Source: an uncultured Collinsella sp. (lineage in GTDB: Bacteria; Actinomycetota; Coriobacteriia; Coriobacteriales; Coriobacteriaceae). From it: 15,129 bases of DNA. Positions 1 to 6,659 of the stretch are shown in pieces. The position numbers were made by a program, and so were the translations under genes. The stretch lies in NCBI GenBank assembly GCA_900545745.1, contig URAD01000031.1, forward strand, positions 1 through 15,129. Reading direction: 5' to 3'. Every line of letters starts with the position of its first letter. Within the stretch, counting starts at the first letter, position 1. The notes under the pieces are model-generated. The model searched no databases and had not been told where the DNA came from. It saw nothing but the letters and a program-made list of their open reading frames with translations.

Positions 1-886
1 CCGCGTTGGCCTTCGCCGCGGGCATGCCGCGGGCGAGCATCTCCTCGCGCCGCCGGAGCAGGCGCTCGGAACCCTTCCTCCCGTGCATCCTCACCTCGAG
101 CGGGACGCCGCTGCCCTTGGGCATCAGCTTCGGTTGGTGGCTCGCCTGGACGTAGCTCCAGGACCCCTCGACGGCCAGCCTCCTGACGAGGGCGTTGCCG
201 GCCCCGCTGATCCCGCCGAGGCGCACGGAGTCCGCGCTCGACCTCTGCTTCGGGGCGAGGCCGAAGTAGGCCGTCACCTGCCTGCCGGAGCGGAACCTCG
301 AGAAGTCGCCGACCTCGGACGCGAAGGCGTCGGCGGGCCGGACCTTGTCGAGCCACCTGAGGAAGTCGTACGTCCAGTACCTCCGGGGGTTTCCGGCCGG
401 CGTCGTGCCGCCGTAGGCGTAGCCCCGGCGGGCCAGGAACGCCAGGAGCCGCTGCTTCGCCGCCGCGAGCCTCGCGGTCGCCGCGTCGTGGGCGGCGGCG
501 AGGTCCCTGAGCCCCTCGATCTCGGGGGACGGCACCCATACCGGGGTGACGTCGTGCGACAGTATCGCCTTGGCCATCCTGGCCGCGTCGTTGCGGTCGT
601 TCTTGGACGAGAGGTCTGCCGCCGACCTCGGGACCCTGGAGACGGCCGCGACGACGCAGTCGACGCCGAGCCCGGAGAGCTCCCTCTGCGGGGCGAAGCC
701 GAGGTAGCCGCTCTCGTAGGCGGCGAGCGACGGGCCGGGAAAGCCCGACATCCACTCCGCGACCTCGCCCCAGGGGTTGCCGCGGAACCTCCTCGTCACG
801 GCCTCGCCCGTCTCCGCGTCGAGCGCGCAGACGGTGGTGGACCTGAGGTGTACGTCCATTCCGAAGGCGGTAGAATATCTAGGCAC
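1..886 (-). CDS. IS110-family transposase, 3' end cut by window edge, probable internal deletion
   Basis: This would be the recombinase of an IS110 element. It starts at GTG 884-886, preceded by a GGGAGG ribosome site seven bases away; 295 codons are visible. The RuvC-like DEDD domain is clear: D11 in GMDVH, E58 in YESGY, and D97 and D100 in KNDRNDA. The C-terminal Transposase_20 region is also clear (about 190-245: SEVGDFSRF, GRQVTAYFGLAPKQRSS with the likely catalytic serine, GGISGAGNALVRRL). Between them, WTYDFLRWLDKVR (to about residue 183) runs almost directly into ADAFASEVGDF. Family members normally have some 60-70 residues of coiled coil and a helix-hairpin-helix (LRxxxGVxxxTA) there. 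I infer an in-frame deletion near 320-350, so the enzyme may be inactive. The family assignment is firm; the deletion comes from remembered family layout. Confidence 0.85.
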   Translation of the reverse strand, partial: MPRYSTAFGMDVHLRSTTVCALDAETGEAVTRRFRGNPWGEVAEWMSGFPGPSLAAYESGYLGFAPQRELSGLGVDCVVAAVSRVPRSAADLSSKNDRNDAARMAKAILSHDVTPVWVPSPEIEGLRDLAAAHDAATARLAAAKQRLLAFLARRGYAYGGTTPAGNPRRYWTYDFLRWLDKVRPADAFASEVGDFSRFRSGRQVTAYFGLAPKQRSSADSVRLGGISGAGNALVRRLAVEGSWSYVQASHQPKLMPKGSGVPLEVRMHGRKGSERLLRRREEMLARGMPAAKANA

Positions 887-1010
887 GGGAGCCTCCCAAC
901 CTCGTTGCGGCGCGGCTGCGCCTCTGGCACTTCAACAACATTGTCGCAGCCCCGACCCGCGGTCACGAGCGGGGGCTCCTGTCGTTTCCGTGCCCCTGGA
1001 TTGGGTCATA
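887..1010 (-). ncRNA. Candidate IS110 bridge RNA region
   Basis: In the IS110 group, the non-coding end upstream of the transposase encodes a structured bridge RNA whose two loops pair with target and donor DNA. Here the gap between transposase start and permease stop is 174 bases, about the size expected. Reading the minus strand 5' to 3', there are two successive stem-loops. The first has GGGGC/GCCCC arms (992-996 with 972-976) and a 15-base loop. The second has GGCTGCG/CGCAGCC arms (945-951 with 914-920) and a 24-base loop. Two loops in series fit the bridge RNA plan, but I could not match loop sequences to the element ends, so this is positional inference. Confidence 0.3.
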
Positions 1011-1060
1011 GTGTCTGACTTATGCTCAACCTGTGATGATTTTACTTTTCGCTAGGCAGG

Positions 1061-3262
1061 TTACTCGCTGTAGCGGGTGGCTATGGCGGCTTGTACCATG
1101 CCGGTGCTCATGAGGTAGGTCACCAGGAAGTAGCCGCCGTAGGCTGCCAGGAAGATTGCACAGGTGAGGCCCACGGTGCCGCCTATGCTCATGTTGCCGA
1201 ACGTGCTCACCAGCTCGATGATCACCTTGAGCGCCACAAAGGAGTGAGCCAGCCCCACTGCCAGCGGGAACAGGAAGAATACCGCTTGCTGCGCCATCAC
1301 CGAATGGCGGATCTGGCGGTCGTCACAGCCAATCTGTGCCAGCACACGATAGCTGCGGCTGCCGTCGGCCACATTGGAGAGCTGCTGGATCGACAGTATC
1401 GCCGCGCACGCAACGACCAGTACAAAGCCAATGTAGACGGCCAAATAGCTAATCATGCCGTTCATCTGCGCCGCCTGCGTGTACATCTCGGAGCGTGTAA
1501 TGAAGATTCCCCACGACCCCGGCTCCTTGCCGTCAACGAGCAGATTGTCGAGCACCGTGTATTTAATGCTCTCGTCTGCCTCGGTCGTATCCATCCCCTG
1601 TTTGTAGTTAACGAGCAGGCTACTGGAATACGGCTGCAGATTAAGTTGGGACAACAGCTCGTCGGCAACGACGACGGTACCGGGATTACTGCTCATCACC
1701 GAGTTGGCGATGGCCGCCGTGTCCTTGTCCGACTTCTCGGTTGCGGGCTTGAGCTCATGCCCGCCCAAGGTGAGGGTATGGCCGCCGGCCATGTATTTGG
1801 TGTACAGGTCGCCCAGATCACCGCCCATATCACACGTAAGCAAGTACTGGTCGCGGCCAATGCTCACTGGCTCCTCGCCCATCATCTGGCGCAGTTTGTT
1901 GTACTGGCTCGCCGGCGTCACAAACAGGCCCATCGTATCGGCATTGCTACCCCCGAACGCCCTGGGAAGCTTTTCGCCCATGGTCTTGCACATCTCACTT
2001 GGAGTCACCGAAGGATCCGAGCCGCCAAGCGGGTAACTCAGATACGAATCGATCTGCACATGCTCACCGGCAACATCGGCGATACTGACCTTCTTGCCGG
2101 TCTCGTCGTTGTTGTCCGCCGACTTGCCCCTGCCGTGCCATGCAGCGTACAAATCGACCGTTGTATCGGCCAGCACCATGCGATCGGCCTCAGACGGATT
2201 GACATACTCCTTGTAGTAGTCGAGCGTTTCGGGCGTGTAATAGATATACGTCTGCGACATATCGGCCGGCGTATAGCGCTCCAGATTCTCATTCATCACG
2301 TTGGCGATCGACATACCGCAGGTCACCGAGGTGATGGCGAGGAACAGAATCATCGCGATGACGCCCATCGAAAAGCACACCGTATTGACCTTGGCCGAAA
2401 GCTGACGCACGGTAAACATATTGAGGCCGCGCCAATACACGCTGCGCAGGCTCTGCAGCAGCTTGATGAGCATGCCCGAGAGTCCCCAGAACAGGGCAAA
2501 GGTGCCCACGGTAACCATAGCGGTCGTAATACCAAACTGGTTCATGGCCTCTTGCAGCTTGCTGTCCGTCGCGGTTAGCGGGAACCCATCACGTAGCAGA
2601 CGGTAATAGGCCACGCCCACAAACACCACGCCCACGGCAAAGATGGCAATCGCGATCCAGGGGTTGCGTGTCTTGATGCTCTCGTTGCGGCGCTCGGCAC
2701 CCATAAGCTCGATGAGTTTGGTACGACGCACGGCGCGAAGGTTCAGCAGTAGCGTGAGCACAAACATTACGAGCATGCAGGCAAGGGTCAGATTGAACGC
2801 ATGCACCGAGAAAAAGAAGTGGAAATTGGCGATCTGTGTCTTAAAGAGCGAGGCCGTAAAGAACGTCATGAGCTGGGAGAGTCCCACACCCAGCACAATG
2901 CCGGCGACAAAGGCCACGACCGATACTATCACGGTCTCGAGCGCCATGATCGTGGCGACGCGCCCGCGCCCCATGCCGAGCACCTGGTACAGGCCAAACT
3001 CCTTCTTGCGGCGTTTCATGATGAAGTTATTGGCGTACACCATCAAAAAGGCCATGACACCGGCCAAAAAGTACGTCAGGTCGCCGAGTATGCTGCCCAT
3101 AACCTGCGCCAAGCCCTCTTCATCGATTCCGGCGATGTCGACCTGCATCGAGATGGTGTTAAAGGCATAGAAGACCGTGACGCCCAGGGTGAGCGTCAAA
3201 AGGTAGACGAGGTAGTCGCGGCCGGCACGGCGGACGTTGCCCCAAGCGAGTTTACAGAGCAT
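1061..3262 (-). CDS. BceB-type ABC transporter permease (FtsX family)
   Basis: Membrane subunit of a transporter of the bacitracin/peptide-resistance (BceAB) or MacB-like class, acting with the adjacent ATPase. About ten hydrophobic helices can be seen: seven near residues 18-38, 60-78, 107-132, 156-175, 203-219, 245-268 and 297-318, and three after about residue 617. A polar extracellular domain of about 290 residues lies between helices seven and eight, somewhat longer than in typical BceB. The FtsX-like cytoplasmic motif KRRKKEFGLYQVLGMGRG (about 83-100) follows helix two. I chose ATG 3260-3262 (733 aa) because GTGAGG lies six bases ahead; a GTG at 3272-3274 adds four residues but has a poor ribosome site. 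The gene overlaps the ATPase end by 11 bases, so translation is probably coupled. The substrate is unknown, and no sensor kinase or response regulator sits beside it. Confidence 0.88.
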   Translation of the reverse strand: MLCKLAWGNVRRAGRDYLVYLLTLTLGVTVFYAFNTISMQVDIAGIDEEGLAQVMGSILGDLTYFLAGVMAFLMVYANNFIMKRRKKEFGLYQVLGMGRGRVATIMALETVIVSVVAFVAGIVLGVGLSQLMTFFTASLFKTQIANFHFFFSVHAFNLTLACMLVMFVLTLLLNLRAVRRTKLIELMGAERRNESIKTRNPWIAIAIFAVGVVFVGVAYYRLLRDGFPLTATDSKLQEAMNQFGITTAMVTVGTFALFWGLSGMLIKLLQSLRSVYWRGLNMFTVRQLSAKVNTVCFSMGVIAMILFLAITSVTCGMSIANVMNENLERYTPADMSQTYIYYTPETLDYYKEYVNPSEADRMVLADTTVDLYAAWHGRGKSADNNDETGKKVSIADVAGEHVQIDSYLSYPLGGSDPSVTPSEMCKTMGEKLPRAFGGSNADTMGLFVTPASQYNKLRQMMGEEPVSIGRDQYLLTCDMGGDLGDLYTKYMAGGHTLTLGGHELKPATEKSDKDTAAIANSVMSSNPGTVVVADELLSQLNLQPYSSSLLVNYKQGMDTTEADESIKYTVLDNLLVDGKEPGSWGIFITRSEMYTQAAQMNGMISYLAVYIGFVLVVACAAILSIQQLSNVADGSRSYRVLAQIGCDDRQIRHSVMAQQAVFFLFPLAVGLAHSFVALKVIIELVSTFGNMSIGGTVGLTCAIFLAAYGGYFLVTYLMSTGMVQAAIATRYSE

Positions 3263-4037
3263 CGGAGCCCTCACCGCCCATCATGGCAACGACCTCCATA
3301 ATGCGGTCGAAGAACTCGCGACGGTCGGTGTCGCCGCGGCGCAGCTCGGTGAAGATCTTGCCGTCGCGGATAAACAGCACGCGGCTCGTGTAGCTGGCGG
3401 CAAAGCTGTCATGCGTGACCATGAGCACGGTGGCGCGCAGGCGGCGATTGAGGGCCTCCAGGCTCTCGAGCAGCAGGCGGGCGCTCTTGGAATCGAGGGC
3501 GCCGGTGGGCTCGTCGGCCATGATCATGGTGGGGTCGGTGACGAGCGCGCGAGCCGCGGCAACGCGCTGCTGCTGACCGCCGGACATCTGGTAGGGATAC
3601 TTGTCGAGCACCTGACTGATGGACAGGCGCGCTGCCACATCCTGCACGCGGGTCGAGATCTCTGCCGAGTTTGTGCGGGCGATGGTGAGCGGCAGGGCGA
3701 TGTTCTCGCGTGCCGTGAGCGTATCGAGCAGGTTGGAGTCCTGGAAGATAAAGCCGAGCTCCTCGCGGCGGAACTGCGAAAGCTTAGCCTGCTTCATGCG
3801 TGTTACGTCCTGCCCGTTGATGCGGATCGTGCCGCTCGTGGCGCTATCGATGGTCGACACGCAGTTGAGCAACGTCGACTTGCCCGAGCCCGAAGCGCCC
3901 ATGATGCCAACAAATTCGCCGCGGTTGACGGTAAAGCTGACGTCGTTGAGCGCACGGGTCACGTTGCCCAGCGCTCCATATACCTTTTCGAGATGCGCGA
4001 CCTCCAGTACCGGGGTCGCCATGTGCGTGGTTTGCAT
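3252..4037 (-). CDS. ABC transporter ATP-binding protein, BceA/LolD type
   Basis: The 261-residue nucleotide-binding subunit powers the permease encoded next. All motifs are intact: Walker A GASGSGKST (47-55), Q-loop Q99 in FIFQDSNLLD, signature MSGGQQQR (151-158), Walker B MIMADEP with D175-E176, D-loop SGALD-like TGALD (178-182), and H-loop H209 in VTHD. Length and motif wording match the MacB/BceA/LolD subgroup. ATG 4035-4037 has AAAGGA six bases upstream; a second ATG at codon 6 is possible. The stop TAA (3252-3254) lies inside the permease start region, which makes a two-gene operon. Just ahead of the ribosome site is a 9-bp inverted repeat, listed separately. The role in peptide-antibiotic resistance is inferred from family and from the permease architecture. 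Confidence 0.93.
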   Translation of the reverse strand: MQTTHMATPVLEVAHLEKVYGALGNVTRALNDVSFTVNRGEFVGIMGASGSGKSTLLNCVSTIDSATSGTIRINGQDVTRMKQAKLSQFRREELGFIFQDSNLLDTLTARENIALPLTIARTNSAEISTRVQDVAARLSISQVLDKYPYQMSGGQQQRVAAARALVTDPTMIMADEPTGALDSKSARLLLESLEALNRRLRATVLMVTHDSFAASYTSRVLFIRDGKIFTELRRGDTDRREFFDRIMEVVAMMGGEGSDAL

Positions 4038-4047
4038 ACCGAGTCCT

Positions 4048-4085
4048 TTCTTGCGATTAGTCTACGGCATCTATAGTCGCAAGAA
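4048..4085. promoter_or_regulatory. 9-bp inverted repeat next to the ABC operon ribosome site
   Basis: TTCTTGCGA (4048-4056) and TCGCAAGAA (4077-4085) are perfect reverse complements separated by 20 bases. The arm nearer the gene directly adjoins the AAAGGA ribosome site of the ATPase. It could be a dimeric repressor or response-regulator site, or an mRNA hairpin that affects ribosome access. I cannot separate these options and saw no convincing -35/-10 pair on the minus strand. Confidence 0.5.
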
Positions 4086-4118
4086 GACGAGTCGGCTACC
4101 ATCGATATGGCTTACGCT

Positions 4119-4140
4119 TGCCTTACCGTTGTGTAAGGTA
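4119..4140. promoter_or_regulatory. Inverted repeat ahead of the NUDIX-Vsr gene
   Basis: CCTTAC (4121-4126) and GTAAGG (4133-4138) flank a six-base loop; allowing one G-T pair, the stem extends to 4119-4140. It lies about 46 bases before the TTG start of the fusion gene and could be an operator or a leader hairpin. There is no T-run after it, so it does not look like a terminator. Confidence 0.3.
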
Positions 4141-4185
4141 GGGGTAGCTAGCCTGCCACGTGATGATATTGAGAGAGGACTCCTG

Positions 4186-5175
4186 TTGAAGACTGTTCAT
4201 GTTGCCGCTGGGATCATTCGCAAAGAAGGATCCGATGAGCTGCTTGCCGTGCAGCGCGGCTACGGCGACATGCAGGGACTTTGGGAGTTTCCCGGCGGCA
4301 AGCTCATGCGCGGCGAGACGCCCGAGGACGCCGTACGCCGCGAGCTCATGGAAGAGCTGCAGGTAAAAGTCACCAACCTGCGCGATTTCTATACCGTTGA
4401 GTACGACTACCCCGATTTTCATCTCTCGATGGAGTGTTACTACTGCTCGCTCGCCGATGAATCCGATGAGCCTCAGAAGCACGACCGCCAGCTCGATATC
4501 CGCTGGATTCCGCGCACCTCGCTTGCCACGGTTGAGTGGATGCCCGCCGACAAGGGGCTTATCGATGCTCTGATTGAGTTGAAGGAAGATCGGCTTGAGG
4601 CCAACAGCACTGCCAACGACGCCGAGGCCACCACGACCGACGAGCCCGCTTCCAAGCCCAAGCGCGCACCTAAGCGCCGCAGCAAGAAGCGTCCCAAGCC
4701 CGGTCTGCTCGACGGCATCGATACCTCGGACCTCTCCGCTGACGAGCGCGAACTGGTCCGCCGTCGCGCCGCCATCAAAAAGTCCATGAAGGGCAACAAG
4801 CGCGCCAATACCAAGCCAGAGCTGCTCGTTCGCCAGCGCCTGCGCGCAGCGGGCCTCACCGGCTATCGCCTGGAATGGAAGGTTCCCGGCAAGCCCGACA
4901 TCGCCTTTCCTGGGCGCAAGATTGCCATCTTCGTCAACGGCTGCTTTTGGCACCGCTGCCCCAAGTGCAACCCTAGCCAGCCCAAGCGCAACGTTGAGTT
5001 TTGGGAGGCAAAGTTCCGTCGCAACGTCGAGCGCGACCGCGCTGCCGTGGCAGCACTCACTCAAATGGGCTGGACACCCATAACCATCTGGGAATGTGAG
5101 CTCAAGAAAGACCGCATCGACGCCACGATGGAAAAGGTCGTCGAGCAGGTGCGCGCCGCAGAGCCGCAGCGCTAG
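4186..5175 (+). CDS. vsr: NUDIX hydrolase fused to Vsr-type DNA mismatch endonuclease
   Basis: One uninterrupted 329-codon frame carries two DNA-maintenance domains. Residues 1-132 form a MutT-like NUDIX domain with box G38-x5-E44-x7-R52-E53-L-x-E56-E57; the usual Gly of the box (EExG) is Gln59. Such enzymes hydrolyse oxidised or non-canonical nucleotides such as 8-oxo-dGTP. Residues 133-190 form a linker, Thr/Ala-rich then strongly basic (KPKRAPKRRSKKRPKP). Residues 191-320 match Vsr, the nuclease that nicks at T:G mismatches: NTKPELLVRQRL with E212, GKPDIAFP with D238, FVNGCFWHRC with W255 and H256, and FRRNVERDR and IWECEL. The residue aligned with catalytic H64 of E. coli Vsr is Asn251. 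I chose TTG 4186 because GAGAGGA lies six bases upstream and homology starts here. No Dcm-type methylase is in the window. Domain calls are firm; substrates are inferred. Confidence 0.88.
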   Translation: MKTVHVAAGIIRKEGSDELLAVQRGYGDMQGLWEFPGGKLMRGETPEDAVRRELMEELQVKVTNLRDFYTVEYDYPDFHLSMECYYCSLADESDEPQKHDRQLDIRWIPRTSLATVEWMPADKGLIDALIELKEDRLEANSTANDAEATTTDEPASKPKRAPKRRSKKRPKPGLLDGIDTSDLSADERELVRRRAAIKKSMKGNKRANTKPELLVRQRLRAAGLTGYRLEWKVPGKPDIAFPGRKIAIFVNGCFWHRCPKCNPSQPKRNVEFWEAKFRRNVERDRAAVAALTQMGWTPITIWECELKKDRIDATMEKVVEQVRAAEPQR

Positions 5176-5328
5176 GAACGAGCCATCCACACGCCCCACA
5201 CAGGCGAGCCACATCCGCGCCACAAACCTTAGAAAGCCCTTAAGCCCAAAACCTTTCAAAAGTGTTATTCGATACCTCTGACCTGCAGCTTCATCGTAAC
5301 ACCAAACCAGGTTAAGCCTTTCTTTAGC

Positions 5329-5357
5329 GCTTCTTTGCAGAAGCCGCGGCATAATAC
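5329..5357 (+). promoter_or_regulatory. Possible promoter with overlapping inverted repeat
   Basis: TAATAC (5352-5357) is a reasonable -10 element; the -35 region is weak (about CTTCTT). GCTTCT (5329-5334) and AGAAGC (5339-5344) are a perfect 6-bp inverted repeat with a four-base spacer lying over the -35 and spacer region. That is where a repressor would block polymerase. The promoter reads towards the small ORF and the AraC gene. Confidence 0.35.
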
Positions 5358-5363
5358 TGCCAA

Positions 5364-5393
5364 CGCACGGGACCTAGCAGCAAACCCCGTGCG
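5364..5393 (+). promoter_or_regulatory. GC-rich leader hairpin
   Basis: CGCACGGG (5364-5371) and CCCGTGCG (5386-5393) form a perfect 8-bp stem with a 14-base loop. If TAATAC at 5352 is the -10, transcription would begin at or next to the stem, so the hairpin would form the 5' end of the mRNA and could protect it from decay. No U-run follows. I do not recognise a riboswitch class. Confidence 0.4.
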
Positions 5394-5429
5394 CAACCTT
5401 TTGGTGGACATCGAGGAGGCCGCATAAGC

Positions 5430-5639
5430 ATGCATTCTTCCAATGACGCAACACAGCAGCCATCCCTAAAATATGCAAACCTTTTCTCCTTCCCCCCGAC
5501 ACAGAGAAACAGTCTCCTCGACTCCCCCGCCACAAAAGCCAAACGCTCAACAAACCAGAGCCACAACTTGCGAGCATCGTTCGAAAAGCTCCAAGCATCT
5601 CTAGACAAGGCGTTCCCCGAACAGGCAAGAGCAATCTAA
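5430..5639 (+). CDS. Possible small protein of unknown function, 69 aa
   Basis: ATG 5430 follows a strong AGGAGG ribosome site with a ten-base spacer. The product is polar, rich in Ser, Asn, Gln, Lys and Pro, and ends with a likely amphipathic helix (ASFEKLQASLDKAF). It has no signal peptide, membrane helix, cysteine pair or motif that I recognise. It ends 25 bases before the AraC gene, so it could be the first gene of that transcript or a leader peptide. Codon choice is plausible but not diagnostic. The main support is the ribosome site and upstream promoter-like block; it may be spurious. Confidence 0.35.
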   Translation: MHSSNDATQQPSLKYANLFSFPPTQRNSLLDSPATKAKRSTNQSHNLRASFEKLQASLDKAFPEQARAI

Positions 5640-5652
5640 GCCCATCGCGCTT

Positions 5653-5658
5653 TATACT
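5653..5658 (+). promoter_or_regulatory. -10 element placing transcription start at the AraC start codon
   Basis: TATACT (5653-5658) ends six bases before ATG 5665. No ribosome site is visible ahead of this ATG. Together these suggest a leaderless mRNA, a common arrangement in actinobacteria. The -35 region is not recognisable, which lowers confidence. Confidence 0.35.
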
Positions 5659-5664
5659 GATGCC

Positions 5665-6603
5665 ATGCGAAACATGGATCACATAGAATTGCACCGCGGA
5701 GGACGCGAGGAAGCGTTTCCCGAGACCGCCGAAGACTGGCCCTATATTGCCGAACGCGCAGAATTCGCTCGCTATCCGGGCAATTCCGTCCCCTGGCACT
5801 GGCATTCCGAAGTCGAGCTTTTCTACATGGAGCAGGGAACGATTGACTATCGAACGCGCGCGGCTCATGAACACGTGCGCTTTGAGGAAGGGTCCGCCGG
5901 CTTTATCAACGGCGGCGTTTTGCACAGCACGCTGCAATCACCCAATTCGGCACCGGCCATTCAAATGTTGCATATCTTTCAGCCGTCGATGCTCGGCGAT
6001 CCCGCGGGACGCCTTCAAAAGCGCTATATCAATCCTTTGCTGCAATGTCGAGGCGTCGATGTGCTCAAATGGTCGCCCACCAACCCCGACGATATGCCCT
6101 TTATCGATTTGCTAAAGAGTTCCTTTAACCACGACCTTCAACGGCCGCAGAACGAGATGGCGCTTCGGAATAGCTTGTCAGAGCTCTGGATTCAGATTTA
6201 CGCCAAGGCCGAACCGCTCTTTTCCTCCGACAACGCCTCTTGGATGACCAGCCGCGACGTACAGTTCAAGGCAATCCTGGACTTTATCCGCGCAAACTAT
6301 GCAGCCGCTGTAGATGTGCCCCAGATAGCATCTGCAGCCGGCGTAAGCGAAAGAGAGTGTTACCGCATTATCGAAGCTTGCGCAGGAACGACCCCGGCGG
6401 CATATCTGCGCGCATACCGCGTAAACCGTGCTTGCGAACTTTTGGCACACACCACGCGAACGGTCCAGACAGTCGCGCGCCAATGCGGCTTTGCGACAGC
6501 AAGCCATCTTGGCCAGGTATTTAAAGAACAAATGGGATGCACTCCTTCGAGCTATCGAGCAGCGAGGCAGAATCTCGATAGTACCAGGCAGAAATCCCGC
6601 TAG
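5665..6603 (+). CDS. AraC-family transcriptional regulator with N-terminal cupin domain
   Basis: A 312-residue DNA-binding regulator. The N-terminal half is a cupin sensor, with PWHWHSEVELFYMEQGTIDY (about 43-62) matching the sugar-binding arm of AraC/RhaS/MelR-type proteins. The C-terminal 105 residues hold the two helix-turn-helix units. The first is near 217-236 (DVPQIASAAGVSERECYRII). The second is near 265-288 (TVQTVARQCGFATASHLGQVFK), followed by the usual GCTPSSYR ending. ATG 5665 was chosen because TATACT lies at the right distance for leaderless transcription; ATG 5674 is an alternative. The HAD phosphatase begins 56 bases downstream on the same strand and may be co-transcribed or be a target. 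The ligand cannot be told from sequence. Confidence 0.9.
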   Translation: MRNMDHIELHRGGREEAFPETAEDWPYIAERAEFARYPGNSVPWHWHSEVELFYMEQGTIDYRTRAAHEHVRFEEGSAGFINGGVLHSTLQSPNSAPAIQMLHIFQPSMLGDPAGRLQKRYINPLLQCRGVDVLKWSPTNPDDMPFIDLLKSSFNHDLQRPQNEMALRNSLSELWIQIYAKAEPLFSSDNASWMTSRDVQFKAILDFIRANYAAAVDVPQIASAAGVSERECYRIIEACAGTTPAAYLRAYRVNRACELLAHTTRTVQTVARQCGFATASHLGQVFKEQMGCTPSSYRAARQNLDSTRQKSR

Positions 6604-6659
6604 CCCTTCTTCTGTCACTGCATCAAACTTGCAGGCAAACAATGGATAGGAGCTACTAT

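Larger units (their letters stand above)
1..1020 (-). mobile_element. IS110-family insertion sequence, right part outside the window
   Basis: The segment holds a DEDD-type IS110 transposase reading leftwards off the window edge, plus its 5' untranslated end. The transposase uses AGG for most arginines and is much more GC-rich than the genes to its right, which use CGC/CGT, so recent transfer is likely. IS110 elements have no terminal inverted repeats and make little or no target duplication, so the outer boundary cannot be read directly. It must lie between the GTG start at 886 and the permease stop at 1061; 1020 is an estimate, placed where base composition drops towards the host average. 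Confidence 0.7.
5176..5429 (+). other. Intergenic stretch and leader before the small ORF
   Basis: This is the first half of a 489-base span between the fusion gene and the AraC gene. I see no gene on either strand and no clear terminator for the fusion gene. The right part carries the promoter-like block and leader hairpin listed separately, ending in a GAGGAGG ribosome site at about 5411-5417. Confidence 0.5.

Noticed and set aside
83..1018. Long open frame on the plus strand opposite the transposase
   Set aside because: Its product is Pro/Arg/Gly-rich low-complexity sequence without family features. The opposite strand gives clear IS110 motifs, and the openness reflects high GC content.
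1091..2578. 495-codon open frame opposite the permease
   Set aside because: The translation is rich in His, Arg and Ala with no domain. The permease on the other strand has clear FtsX topology and coupled translation with its ATPase.
3619..4185. Upstream extension of the NUDIX-Vsr frame
   Set aside because: The frame stays open through the antisense of the ATPase gene, but NUDIX homology begins at the TTG at 4186, which has its own ribosome site.
4123..5352. 409-codon minus-strand frame opposite NUDIX-Vsr
   Set aside because: No recognisable motifs; it runs through the catalytic motifs of two domains on the other strand.
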